From positions 1 through 7,081 of the forward strand of contig JACDAR010000233.1 in the NCBI GenBank assembly GCA_013695335.1: a stretch of DNA of 7,081 bases, given 5' to 3'. The number at the start of each line of letters is the position of its first letter. The stretch's first letter is position 1. This document shows positions 1 to 6,316 of the stretch, piece after piece. A program made the translations under genes and the position numbers. This DNA is from Rubrobacter sp. (lineage in GTDB: Bacteria > Actinomycetota > Rubrobacteria > Rubrobacterales > Rubrobacteraceae). The notes below the pieces were generated by a model. That model searched no databases. It saw only the letters and a program-made list of their open reading frames with translations, and had not been told where the DNA came from.

Positions 1-621
1 GAGACGCCTGTCGGCAAGTTCCCGCACGATGCGGCCTCCGCCCCCAATGGCCGGATCTTCGTCGGCAACGAGTTCGGGAACACCGTCTCCGTAGTCGAGG
101 ATGACCGCGTGATCAAAACGCTCGAAGCCCCGCTCCAGCCCGGCGGCGTGGCGGCCACCGAAGATGGCCTGGTAGGGGTGGTGGGCGTACGGGGCCTCGC
201 GCTGGAGGTCTACGGCGCGAATGATCTGAGATCCCTCGGTCGCATAGACGCCGGCGAAGGCCCGACCCACATCGTCGCCGGTCCCGGGAACCGCTTCTAC
301 GTCGCCGACACGCGCGGAGACGCCATCCTCGTCTACGACGCACGTCCGGAGTTGGAATTACTCGACCGCGTACCGCTACCCGGAGGCTCGCCGTACGGGA
401 TCTCCATGGACCCCGAACGTAACCACCTCTGGGTAACGCTCACCGCCAGGAACCGCGTGGTCCGACTCACCCTGAACGGCGATGCGCCCCGTAAGACCGC
501 CAGCTATCCAACCGTCCGGCAGCCGAACAGCGTGGCCACGGACCCGGCAAGTAGTCGTGTCTTCGTCACCGGTCGTACGGCGGGGATGCTCCGGATCCTC
601 GATCCGCAACCGGGCGGGTGA
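1..621 (+). CDS. YncE/YVTN-type beta-propeller protein, 3' part (5' end outside window)
   Basis: The frame is open from base 1 to a TGA at 619-621, giving 206 visible residues; the GTG at 109 is internal because the upstream codons read as continuous protein of the same type. The sequence shows a repeat of about 40-44 residues: blade-start motifs of the form P-x-x-[IVA]-A fall near visible residues 8 (PHDAA), 47 (PGGVAA), 88 (PTHIVA), 131 (PYGISM) and 175 (PNSVAT). Each is followed by a strand such as RIFVGN, RFYVADT, HLWVTLT or RVFVTG. This regular spacing is typical of YVTN/NHL-like seven-bladed propellers (YncE family), usually exported or cell-surface binding scaffolds without catalysis. 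The signal peptide would lie upstream and cannot be seen. The gene ends 124 bp before the glycosyltransferase, so its role in the cluster is unproven. The fold is fairly sure; ligand and function are unknown. Confidence 0.8.
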   Translation, partial: ETPVGKFPHDAASAPNGRIFVGNEFGNTVSVVEDDRVIKTLEAPLQPGGVAATEDGLVGVVGVRGLALEVYGANDLRSLGRIDAGEGPTHIVAGPGNRFYVADTRGDAILVYDARPELELLDRVPLPGGSPYGISMDPERNHLWVTLTARNRVVRLTLNGDAPRKTASYPTVRQPNSVATDPASSRVFVTGRTAGMLRILDPQPGG

Positions 622-673
622 TCCGCGATATACGTGATCCGCTCGGACACCGGTTACGTAGCAGGCTCGACTG

Positions 674-713
674 TTAAGTATTTTGTAAGAACCCGGCAAG
701 GGGTACGTAAGAT
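674..713 (+). promoter_or_regulatory. possible promoter ahead of module A
   Basis: This is the most AT-rich part of the 124-bp gap between the propeller gene and the first glycosyltransferase. A TTGTAA at 683-688 could be a -35 element and a TAAGAT at 708-713 a -10 element, but the 19-bp spacer is long and each matches only four of six consensus bases. A TACGTA palindrome occurs at 655-660 and again at 704-709. The call is weak. Confidence 0.2.
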
Positions 714-745
714 TCACCGCGTAGATTGGACACTCAGAAACCTAT

Positions 746-1540
746 GTGAGTGGCACTGGAGAACTTGTCATCGAACCCCAACCGAACAAGCAGGTTACAG
801 GCAACGCTTCCGGCCCGCGCATCGCCGCCGTCATCCCCGCGCTCGACGAAGCTCCGTCTATCGCGCGGGTAGTCGGCGGGCTGCGGGCCCTGGGTGTGGC
901 TGGTTTGGAAGACGTCATCGTCGTGGACAACGGTTCGACCGACGGAACAGGGGACATCGCCCGCGGAGCCGGCGCAACGGTGGTGCGTGAGGAGAGACGT
1001 GGCTACGGTTACGCCTGCAGAGCGGGGGTCCTGGCCGCCAATGATGCGGACGTCATAGTCCTGCTCGATGGTGACGCCGCCGACGATCCGGGCGACCTTC
1101 CGAAGCTGCTGGAACCCCTCCTCGGCGGCGTGGCGGATCTCGTGGTCGGATCCCGCGTAGTGGAGCCCGGCTCCATGACCTGGCCGCAGATCATCGGGAA
1201 CCACCTGACCGCATGGTTGATAAGAAACATATACAGAGTCAGGGTTGGCGACATAGGACCATTCCGCACCATCCGCCGTGACGACTTGCTGGCCCTGGAC
1301 ATGGGGGAGATGTCCTATGGATGGTCGGTGGAGATGGTGGCGAAGTCCGCGCGGGCCGGATACCGGTATCACGAAGTGCCGGTCGCATACCACCGCCGGA
1401 TAGGGACCTCGAAGGTCAGCGGTACCTTTCGGGGAAGTGTCATGGCCGGTTGGTACATGCTCGCGACCACGCTGAGATATTCCCGCTGGTCACCACGCGC
1501 AGGAGGCGGCGATCCACGGGCGAGCGAGGCGGACGGATGA
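746..1540 (+). CDS. DPM/DPG-synthase-like family 2 glycosyltransferase (module A copy)
   Basis: A 264-residue GT-A fold glycosyltransferase. It probably transfers a sugar from a nucleotide-sugar to a lipid phosphate or small acceptor on the cytoplasmic side. Visible GT2 features are the N-terminal strand with IPALDE (residues 30-35), the VVDNGSTDGT nucleotide-binding motif (59-68), the metal-binding DGD (108-110), VVGSR (133-137), and the GPFR and YGW segments (171-174 and 191-193) typical of the dolichol-phosphate mannose/glucose synthase-like subgroup. There are no C-terminal transmembrane helices, so it is soluble or peripheral. The GTG at 746 is the only plausible start; it lacks a clear Shine-Dalgarno site, and the preceding ATG at 744 runs straight into a stop. 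The stop overlaps the DUF2064 start in ATGA (1537-1540), so the two are co-translated. The protein closely resembles the second GT2 at 5118. Sugar and acceptor cannot be told. Confidence 0.88.
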   Translation: MSGTGELVIEPQPNKQVTGNASGPRIAAVIPALDEAPSIARVVGGLRALGVAGLEDVIVVDNGSTDGTGDIARGAGATVVREERRGYGYACRAGVLAANDADVIVLLDGDAADDPGDLPKLLEPLLGGVADLVVGSRVVEPGSMTWPQIIGNHLTAWLIRNIYRVRVGDIGPFRTIRRDDLLALDMGEMSYGWSVEMVAKSARAGYRYHEVPVAYHRRIGTSKVSGTFRGSVMAGWYMLATTLRYSRWSPRAGGGDPRASEADG

Positions 1541-1965
1541 GCGGCACGCTCTACATCGCCGCCAAGGCGCCGCGAGCCGGGCTGGCAAAGACACGCCTGG
1601 GGAATTCCATCGGCCACGAGCCCGCCGCCGCGCTCTACAAAGGGTTTCTGCGGGATCTGGCCGCGCGCTTTGCTGACGCGCCTTTCGAATGCGGCTGGTA
1701 CGTTACCCCCTCCGACGCCTGGCCCGAGATGCGGCCGCTCGTATCTCCGCTGGGAGAAGGGCGGGTCTTGTTCCAGGGAGAGGGGGACTGGACCGAACGT
1801 CAGCGGGAGCTCTTCGGGGGGGCCGCGGGACGCGGCGAGGACAAGGTCGTCCTCATCGCCTCCGATTCGCCCCACCTCACCGTAGAGGTCGTAGTGCGGG
1901 CCTTCGAAGAGCTCGACCGGCGCGACCTCGTCCTCGGGCCGACCTTCGACGGCGGCTACTACCTG
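815..1965 (+). repeat. direct repeat copy A of the GT2-DUF2064 module
   Basis: This segment aligns along its length, in the same orientation, with 5175-6316. It starts at the codons for the RIAAVIPALDE segment of the glycosyltransferase and ends exactly after the GGYYL codons of DUF2064. DNA identity is high by eye, with long nearly identical runs around the IPALDE and VVDNGSTDGT codons. Similarity stops abruptly at 1965. The copies have diverged mostly by substitution, so the duplication is not recent. Confidence 0.8.
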
Positions 1966-2127
1966 GGGCTTGCGGAAACGGTACGCGAGATGGGGAAAGA
2001 AGCCACCGGGGATCAAAACAAGGTGCTCGTCCTTCACGGAGACGCCCACGCGCAGGCTATCTTCGAGACGAACCAGGGAGGTGAGCTCATGCAGGCTATT
2101 CTAGAGCGGTTGCAGAAGTACCGGTAG
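1537..2127 (+). CDS. DUF2064 (TIGR04282-type) transferase with aberrant C-terminus (module A copy)
   Basis: A 196-residue protein whose first 143 residues are a clear DUF2064 domain, a GT-A/nucleotidyltransferase-like fold related in shape to CofC and MobA. Visible motifs are KAPRAGLAKTRL (10-21, phosphate-binding loop type), ASDSPHL (around D110) and GPTFDGGYYL (to 143). After that, the family continuation seen in the second copy, which includes the late DVD acidic motif, is absent. It is replaced by about 53 unrelated residues containing KVLVLHGDAHAQ and a C-terminal helix-like stretch. I found no other frame that restores the normal tail, so this is not a simple frameshift. The new tail reads as plausible protein but I do not recognise it. 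The start is the ATG at 1537 in the ATGA overlap; the longer upstream frame is a shadow of the glycosyltransferase. Activity may be lost or altered. Confidence 0.85.
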   Translation: MSGTLYIAAKAPRAGLAKTRLGNSIGHEPAAALYKGFLRDLAARFADAPFECGWYVTPSDAWPEMRPLVSPLGEGRVLFQGEGDWTERQRELFGGAAGRGEDKVVLIASDSPHLTVEVVVRAFEELDRRDLVLGPTFDGGYYLGLAETVREMGKEATGDQNKVLVLHGDAHAQAIFETNQGGELMQAILERLQKYR

Positions 2128-2185
2128 GCGGCGCTGTCGCTCCGGCGGGTTCCTGTGCCTAATGATTCACTACTAAAGGTTGTTT

Positions 2186-2203
2186 GGGGAAAGGGACGAT
2201 GTG
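2186..2203 (+). promoter_or_regulatory. ribosome binding site deciding the lipoprotein start
   Basis: A GGGGAAAGGG run at 2186-2195 sits five bases before the GTG at 2201. It favours GTG over the upstream TTG at 2180 and the ATGs at 2210 and 2213. Confidence 0.5.
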
Positions 2204-2998
2204 AACCAGATGATGAGGATAGTAACCTTGCTTTGCTGCATTACGTTGGGCCTGGTTGCATGCGCATCAGGCGAGCAAGGAGGGCAGGAGCCTACTGAGA
2301 CCAAAACGAGCAACTCGACTGTCGCCTCCGAGGCCTCCAAAACATCCGCACCTCAAGCGGGAGACGAGGAAAGCACCCAGATGCCCACCACTACAGCGCA
2401 ACCGTCGGCTAACACCGGCATGATCACCGGCCGCGTAACGGATGAGGCTACTGGCGAACCCGTCTCAAACACCTATATCACGGTTGGCTGGCAGGACAGC
2501 CAGTTGGCCGCTATCACCGATGCCGACGGACGCTACACCGTCCCCAACGTACCAGCCGGAGAGCCCGCCCCCGTGTTCGGCTTTCACGCGAATGGCTACC
2601 GCTACCACAACAGCGCTTTCGACGACGACCTGAACATCATGCTCGAGCCTGGCGAGACCTACACCTACGACTTCTCGCTCGTCATGCTCGACCCCGAAGG
2701 TCAGCCGGAGGTCAGCGACCCCTCGATCTCCTCCGAGACCGCCGCGCCCGGCGGGACGGTGACCCTCGGGCTGACTGCCAGAGACGGTGAGGGCGGCCTC
2801 TCGCGGGAGGTCTTCGCGGCGAACCCGAAGTTCGGGCGGCTGGTGCTCCTGAAGCCGGCGGGCGGGGACCGTTTCCGTGCCGAGTTCACCATCCCCGCCG
2901 ATACCCCGCCCGGAGAGTACACGTTCGCGTTCTTCACCGCGAGCAACAAATGCTACGTTAATGGGGAGTTTCCCAGGCTGACCCTGCGCGTCACGTAA
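2201..2998 (+). CDS. lipoprotein with carboxypeptidase-regulatory-like domain
   Basis: A 265-residue exported lipoprotein of unknown function. From the GTG start there is a short signal peptide with a hydrophobic core (residues 7-19) ending in a lipobox LVAC, so Cys21 would be lipidated and the protein anchored outside the membrane. Residues about 22-70 form a Ser/Thr/Glu/Gln-rich flexible linker. Then comes a beta-sandwich resembling CarboxypepD_reg/Cna-B-like domains: GMITGRVTDEATGEPV, a DADGRYTVPNVPAG turn, then a Gly/Tyr-rich segment. A second Ig-like beta region occupies roughly the last 90 residues (SSETAAPGGTVTLGLTARD through FTIPADTPPGEYTF). No catalytic motif is visible. It lies between module A (73 bp away) and the methyltransferase, and could bind a cell-surface product of the pathway; that is inference from position only. 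Confidence 0.8.
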   Translation: MNQMMRIVTLLCCITLGLVACASGEQGGQEPTETKTSNSTVASEASKTSAPQAGDEESTQMPTTTAQPSANTGMITGRVTDEATGEPVSNTYITVGWQDSQLAAITDADGRYTVPNVPAGEPAPVFGFHANGYRYHNSAFDDDLNIMLEPGETYTYDFSLVMLDPEGQPEVSDPSISSETAAPGGTVTLGLTARDGEGGLSREVFAANPKFGRLVLLKPAGGDRFRAEFTIPADTPPGEYTFAFFTASNKCYVNGEFPRLTLRVT

Positions 2999-3041
2999 TG
3001 ATCGCGCTCCGGGCCAGATCTACAGGGAATTCGGCGGAGCA

Positions 3042-3057
3042 GGTAATTTTACTTACC
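3042..3057. promoter_or_regulatory. small inverted repeat upstream of the methyltransferase
   Basis: GGTAA (3042-3046) and TTACC (3053-3057) form a perfect 5-bp inverted repeat around six AT-rich bases, 33 bp before the proposed methyltransferase start. It could be an operator half-site pair or chance. It is too short and lacks the U-run needed for a terminator. Confidence 0.2.
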
Positions 3058-3080
3058 GGCTAATCGATCAAGAGTAGTAG

Positions 3081-3093
3081 GGAGGGAGATCTG
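3081..3093 (+). promoter_or_regulatory. ribosome binding site preceding a probable CTG start
   Basis: GGAGGGAG at 3081-3088 lies just before the CTG at 3091. No ATG, GTG or TTG exists in frame between the stop at 3061 and this point, nor before the ATG at 3187. The site and the continuous protein-like reading after it point to CTG as the start. Confidence 0.5.
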
Positions 3094-3912
3094 AATACGC
3101 AGCATCCAACCCCCGACCTGGCAGAGATCAAGGAGCGCCAGCAACAGGCGTGGGCCTCGGGCGACTACGCGACGTTTGGCGCGACGATGCTCATCATGAG
3201 CGAGCTTCTCTGCGAAGCGGTGGATCTCCGTCCCGGCCAGAGGGTGCTCGACGTGGCGACCGGCAGCGGCAACACGGCGCTGGCGGCCGCCCGCCGCTTC
3301 TGTGACGTGACCGGCATCGACTACGTCCCGGCCCTGCTGGAGCGAGGGCGGGAGCGGGCTGCCGCCGAGCGGCTGGAAGTGATTTTCCGGGAGGGCGACA
3401 CCGAGGACATCCCTTTCCCGGACGCTTCTTTCGACGTCGTGCTCTCGACCGTCGGTGTAATGTTCGCGCCCGACCAGGAGAAGGCGGCCGGTGAACTGCT
3501 CCGGGTCTGCCGTCCCGGAGGGAAGATCGGCCTGGCGAACTGGACGCCAGATGGCTTTGCGGGAGAGATGGGAAGCCTTTTCGGCGGGTACCTGCCTCTC
3601 TCTCCCGGCCTGAAACCGCCCGTGCTCTGGGGCACGGAAGAACGGCTGAGGGAGCTCCTGGGCAGCGGCGCCGAACATATTGCCGTCGTCCGACGCAGCT
3701 TCATGTTTCGTTACCGCTCCGTTCAGCATTACCTCGATGTTCTGCAAACACACCTTGGCCCCACCCGCGAGACTTTTCTGGCGCTCGATCCGGCGAGGCG
3801 GGAAAACCTCGTGAGAGAGCTCGTGGGTCTCATAGGGCGCTTCGACCGTTCGGAGGACGTGACGATGGTGGTGCCGAGCGACTACCTCGAGGTGGTGGTG
3901 ACCCGGTCCTGA
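3091..3912 (+). CDS. class I SAM-dependent methyltransferase, probable CTG start
   Basis: A 273-residue Rossmann-fold methyltransferase of the Methyltransf_11/UbiE-like type. Visible motifs, numbered from CTG, are motif I VLDVATGSGN (D54, G58, G60), the acidic end of strand 2 GIDY (D77), GDTEDIPF (D103), and SFDVVLS (D115) followed by the post-motif LLRVCRPGG. The ATG at 3187 would remove a well-formed N-terminal helix region (DLAEIKERQQQAWASGDY) common in this family, so I take the longer CTG form with its good ribosome site; 3187 remains the fallback. The three cysteines (about 41, 71 and 140) do not follow the arsenite methyltransferase arrangement, which needs two well downstream of the SAM domain core. 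The substrate is unknown. It sits between the lipoprotein and the radical SAM gene and may methylate the same product. Confidence 0.85.
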   Translation: MNTQHPTPDLAEIKERQQQAWASGDYATFGATMLIMSELLCEAVDLRPGQRVLDVATGSGNTALAAARRFCDVTGIDYVPALLERGRERAAAERLEVIFREGDTEDIPFPDASFDVVLSTVGVMFAPDQEKAAGELLRVCRPGGKIGLANWTPDGFAGEMGSLFGGYLPLSPGLKPPVLWGTEERLRELLGSGAEHIAVVRRSFMFRYRSVQHYLDVLQTHLGPTRETFLALDPARRENLVRELVGLIGRFDRSEDVTMVVPSDYLEVVVTRS

Positions 3913-4001
3913 ACGTCTGATCTTGACCCGGGAGGCGTCCGGTCGCGGCCTGGTGTAGCCCTTCGAGCGGGACGAGGGTGATCCGGCGACCTCCCCGAAA
4001 C

Positions 4002-4042
4002 GTTAAGAGATTAACAATATTTATCGCCACAGTATATGTTAA
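4002..4042 (+). promoter_or_regulatory. promoter/operator region of the radical SAM operon
   Basis: The 168-bp gap before the radical SAM gene turns AT-rich here. TTAACA at 4011-4016 may be a -35 element, with TATATG at 4033-4038 (16-bp spacer) or TATGTT at 4035-4040 (18 bp) as -10. GTTAA (4002-4006) and TTAAC (4011-4015) form one inverted repeat. TTAACA (4011-4016) and TGTTAA (4037-4042) form a second that brackets the spacer. Sites placed like this would suit a dimeric repressor. The rest of the gap, 3913-4000, is G+C-rich with no convincing terminator. Confidence 0.45.
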
Positions 4043-4066
4043 ACGTGTTGTGACGTATAAGGTGGT

Positions 4067-4083
4067 GGAGAGGAGGAAGATTG
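4067..4083 (+). promoter_or_regulatory. strong ribosome binding site with TTG start
   Basis: A purine run containing AGGAGG at 4071-4076 lies four bases before the TTG at 4081. It fixes the start of the radical SAM gene at this TTG; there is no alternative start in frame upstream. Confidence 0.7.
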
Positions 4084-5121
4084 TCCGTTGCCGTCGGGAT
4101 TGGTCTTACCAACGAGTGCAACCTCGCGTGCCCGCACTGTTACCGGCCCACGCTCACGCAGCAACGCCTCTCGGTGCCGCAGGTCGAGACGATACTGGAA
4201 AACCTGGATGTGGGATCCGTCAACCTGGGGGTTGGAGAGAACGGGGTACATCCCGAGTACCGGGAGATGCTCGCGCTCTTCCGGGATCGCAAGGTCAAGA
4301 CAGCCATCACCTCGAACGGCTACAGCCTGGCCCTGCTCACGGACGAGGAGCTTTCGGGCTTCCACTCCGTCGAGCTTTCCTTCGACTTTCCAACCAAAGA
4401 GGAGATGGACGAGTTCAGGGGCGAGGGAGCATGGGAGATGGCGATAGAGTCGCTCGAACGGTGCCAGCGCCTTGGCATTCCTACCTCCGTTGCGGCGGTG
4501 ATGATGAGCACCAACTACGACCGGATGGGAGAGGTGGCGCGGTTCGCTTTCGGGCTCGGCTCCGACCTGCGGGTCAACGTGTACCAGCCGGTGACAGGCG
4601 AGGAGTTCACCCTATCTTATGAGCAGTTCTGGCAGGGGTTCGCCGACCTATTCGCCGCAGGGCCCGTGGTCGTGTGCAGCGAGCCTCTGGTGAACGCGAT
4701 CATGGGCCTGGAGACCACCAGGGGCAACCCGTGCGGGCAGCGGAGTATCCGGGCTCTGCCGGCTGGTACGATCTCGCCCTGCCCCTACTGGCCGGCAGCC
4801 GCCGGAAGCATCCCCCACCTCGCCGACCCGGAACGGAACATCTGGAACCAGCGCGAGTTCGAGAAGTCCAGGCACGTGCCGGAGGCGTGCGGGCCGTGCC
4901 GGTTCGCCGAGAGCTGTGCCGGGGGCTGCGCAAGCCGCCGGGCGCTGCGGGACAAACTGGACGAGCCAGACGAGTACTGCCCGGTGGTGCGTGGCGGGGA
5001 AGAAGAGGTCGGGCGCATCCAGGAGATGCTCCGCTACACCTTGAGCGATCCGGAGGACGTGCCGAAAGCGGGCAACGCCTGCACGACCGTCATCAAGAGT
5101 GCCGGGCCCCTGCCAGCATGA
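4081..5121 (+). CDS. radical SAM/SPASM domain protein
   Basis: A 346-residue radical SAM enzyme that would cleave S-adenosylmethionine with a [4Fe-4S] cluster to start radical chemistry. The cluster motif CNLACPHC gives C13, C17 and C20. The usual GGE-type SAM-binding motif is replaced by GVGENG (50-55). A C-terminal SPASM domain is clear: C218, C234 (Cx15C with GxxxxC), then CxxC (270, 273), Cx3C (279, 283) and C300, the seven-cysteine pattern that binds one or two auxiliary clusters. SPASM enzymes commonly modify peptides or carry out dehydrogenation or anaerobic maturase reactions. The start is TTG at 4081 behind a strong ribosome site. The stop overlaps the next GT2 in ATGA (5118-5121), tying the enzyme to the glycosyltransferase and DUF2064 genes. 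It is not recognisably ArsS. Product and substrate are unknown. Confidence 0.9.
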   Translation: MSVAVGIGLTNECNLACPHCYRPTLTQQRLSVPQVETILENLDVGSVNLGVGENGVHPEYREMLALFRDRKVKTAITSNGYSLALLTDEELSGFHSVELSFDFPTKEEMDEFRGEGAWEMAIESLERCQRLGIPTSVAAVMMSTNYDRMGEVARFAFGLGSDLRVNVYQPVTGEEFTLSYEQFWQGFADLFAAGPVVVCSEPLVNAIMGLETTRGNPCGQRSIRALPAGTISPCPYWPAAAGSIPHLADPERNIWNQREFEKSRHVPEACGPCRFAESCAGGCASRRALRDKLDEPDEYCPVVRGGEEEVGRIQEMLRYTLSDPEDVPKAGNACTTVIKSAGPLPA

Positions 5122-5897
5122 CGCTCGCCGACCACCACACGGGAGATAATGCGGGTGCCGGACGGCGTCCCAGACCGCGCATAGCCGCCGTCATCCCCGC
5201 GCTGGACGAAGCGCCTTCGATCGCGCGGGTGGTCGAGGGCCTGAGCGGGCAGGCGCTTCTGGCCTCCGGCGAGATCATCGTCGTGGACAACGGCTCTACC
5301 GACGGGACAGGGGAGATCGCCCGCAGGGCCGGGGCGAGGGTCGTGCGCGAGGGGCGGCGCGGCTACGGGTACGCGTGCCTCGCCGGGGTCCTCGCCGCCC
5401 GCGACGCCGAGGTGATCGTCTTGCTAGACGGGGACGCCGCGGACGAGCCGGACGATCTCCCGCGGGTACTGAAGCCGCTCCTGGAGGAAGAGGCGGACCT
5501 GGTCGTAGGGTCTCGTGCCCTGGGCTCGCGGGCCCGGGGGTCGATGACCTGGCAGCAGATCTTCGGTAATCATCTGGCTGCGTTCTTGATGCGCGTGCTC
5601 TACGGGGTTCGGGTGAGCGACGTGGGACCGTTCCGGGCGATACGACGGGAGGACTTGCTGGCGCTGGAGATGCGGGAGATGACCTACGGTTGGCCGTCCG
5701 AGATGATCGTGAAATCTGCCCGGACAGGCTACCGTTACTGCGAAGTGCCGGTGACGTACCATCAGCGGATCGGCATCTCGAAGGTGGGCGATACGCTCGT
5801 GGGGAGCCTCAAGGTCGGCTGGCGCATCATCTCTACGGTACTCCGCTACTCTCGCTGGACACCCCGCAAGACGAACGCGGCGGGGGTGCATCGGTGA
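5118..5897 (+). CDS. DPM/DPG-synthase-like family 2 glycosyltransferase (module B copy)
   Basis: A 259-residue GT2 enzyme, paralogue of the one at 746. It carries the same motifs: IPALDE (26-31), VVDNGSTDGT (55-64), DGD (104-106), VVGSR, GPFR and YGW. Compared with copy A it has a different N-terminus (MTLADHHTGDNAGAG), a divergent loop after the IPALDE helix, and a three-residue insertion after VVGSR (SRALGSRARGSMTW against SRVVEPGSMTW). There are no transmembrane helices. The ATG at 5118 overlaps the radical SAM stop, and the GT2 stop overlaps the next start in GTGA, so translation is probably coupled through all three genes. No Shine-Dalgarno site is obvious before 5118, which fits coupling. 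Open reading upstream of 5118 in this frame is a shadow of the radical SAM gene. Likely a sugar transferase acting with the radical SAM product; donor and acceptor unknown. Confidence 0.88.
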   Translation: MTLADHHTGDNAGAGRRPRPRIAAVIPALDEAPSIARVVEGLSGQALLASGEIIVVDNGSTDGTGEIARRAGARVVREGRRGYGYACLAGVLAARDAEVIVLLDGDAADEPDDLPRVLKPLLEEEADLVVGSRALGSRARGSMTWQQIFGNHLAAFLMRVLYGVRVSDVGPFRAIRREDLLALEMREMTYGWPSEMIVKSARTGYRYCEVPVTYHQRIGISKVGDTLVGSLKVGWRIISTVLRYSRWTPRKTNAAGVHR

Positions 5898-6316
5898 GCG
5901 ATGCGCTCTACGTAATCGCCAAGGCGCCCAGGGTGGGTTTCGCGAAGACGCGGCTCGGCCGGGCCATCGGCCACGAGCGGGCGGTTACTCTCTACCGGGC
6001 CTTCTTGCGGGACCTCGCCACACGTTTCTCGAGTTCCTCCTTTACACCCGGCTGGTACATCACGCCGCCCGACGCCTGGCCGGAGATCTCTCACCTCACC
6101 GGCGAGACCGGGCGGGTGCTTCTCCAGGGAGACGGCGACCTGACCGAGCGCCAGAGGGAGTTATTTGAGGGGGCGGCAGGCCGCGGTGAGCGGCGGACCG
6201 TCTTGATCGCCGCCGACTCGCCACACCTCACCGTCGGGGTCGTGGAGGAGGCTTTCCGTTGCCTCGACCGGCGGGATCTCGTGTTCGGCCCGACCTACGA
6301 TGGCGGCTACTACCTG
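5175..6316 (+). repeat. direct repeat copy B of the GT2-DUF2064 module
   Basis: Partner of 815-1965, about 4.36 kb downstream in the same orientation, ending at the GGYYL codons of the second DUF2064 gene. Beyond this point copy B continues as a normal DUF2064 domain while copy A does not, so B is the likelier ancestral form. Confidence 0.8.

Noticed and set aside
734..1393. 219-residue minus-strand ORF over the first glycosyltransferase
   Set aside because: It is antisense to a gene with clear GT2 motifs and has a low-complexity, Arg/His/Gly-rich translation typical of G+C-rich shadow frames.
1369..2049. 226-residue minus-strand ORF over GT2/DUF2064
   Set aside because: Antisense shadow of two well-supported genes, with no recognisable domain.
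3049..3753. 234-residue minus-strand ORF over the methyltransferase
   Set aside because: The opposite strand encodes a textbook SAM-binding fold; this translation is compositionally biased and motif-free.
3978..4622. 214-residue + strand ORF overlapping the radical SAM gene, considered as a precursor peptide or small gene
   Set aside because: It runs out of frame through the radical SAM gene, its start has no ribosome site, and its later part is an Arg/Gly-rich shadow.
5424..5891. 155-residue minus-strand ORF over the second glycosyltransferase
   Set aside because: Mirror shadow of GT2 copy B; a similar shadow appears over copy A because the DNA is duplicated.
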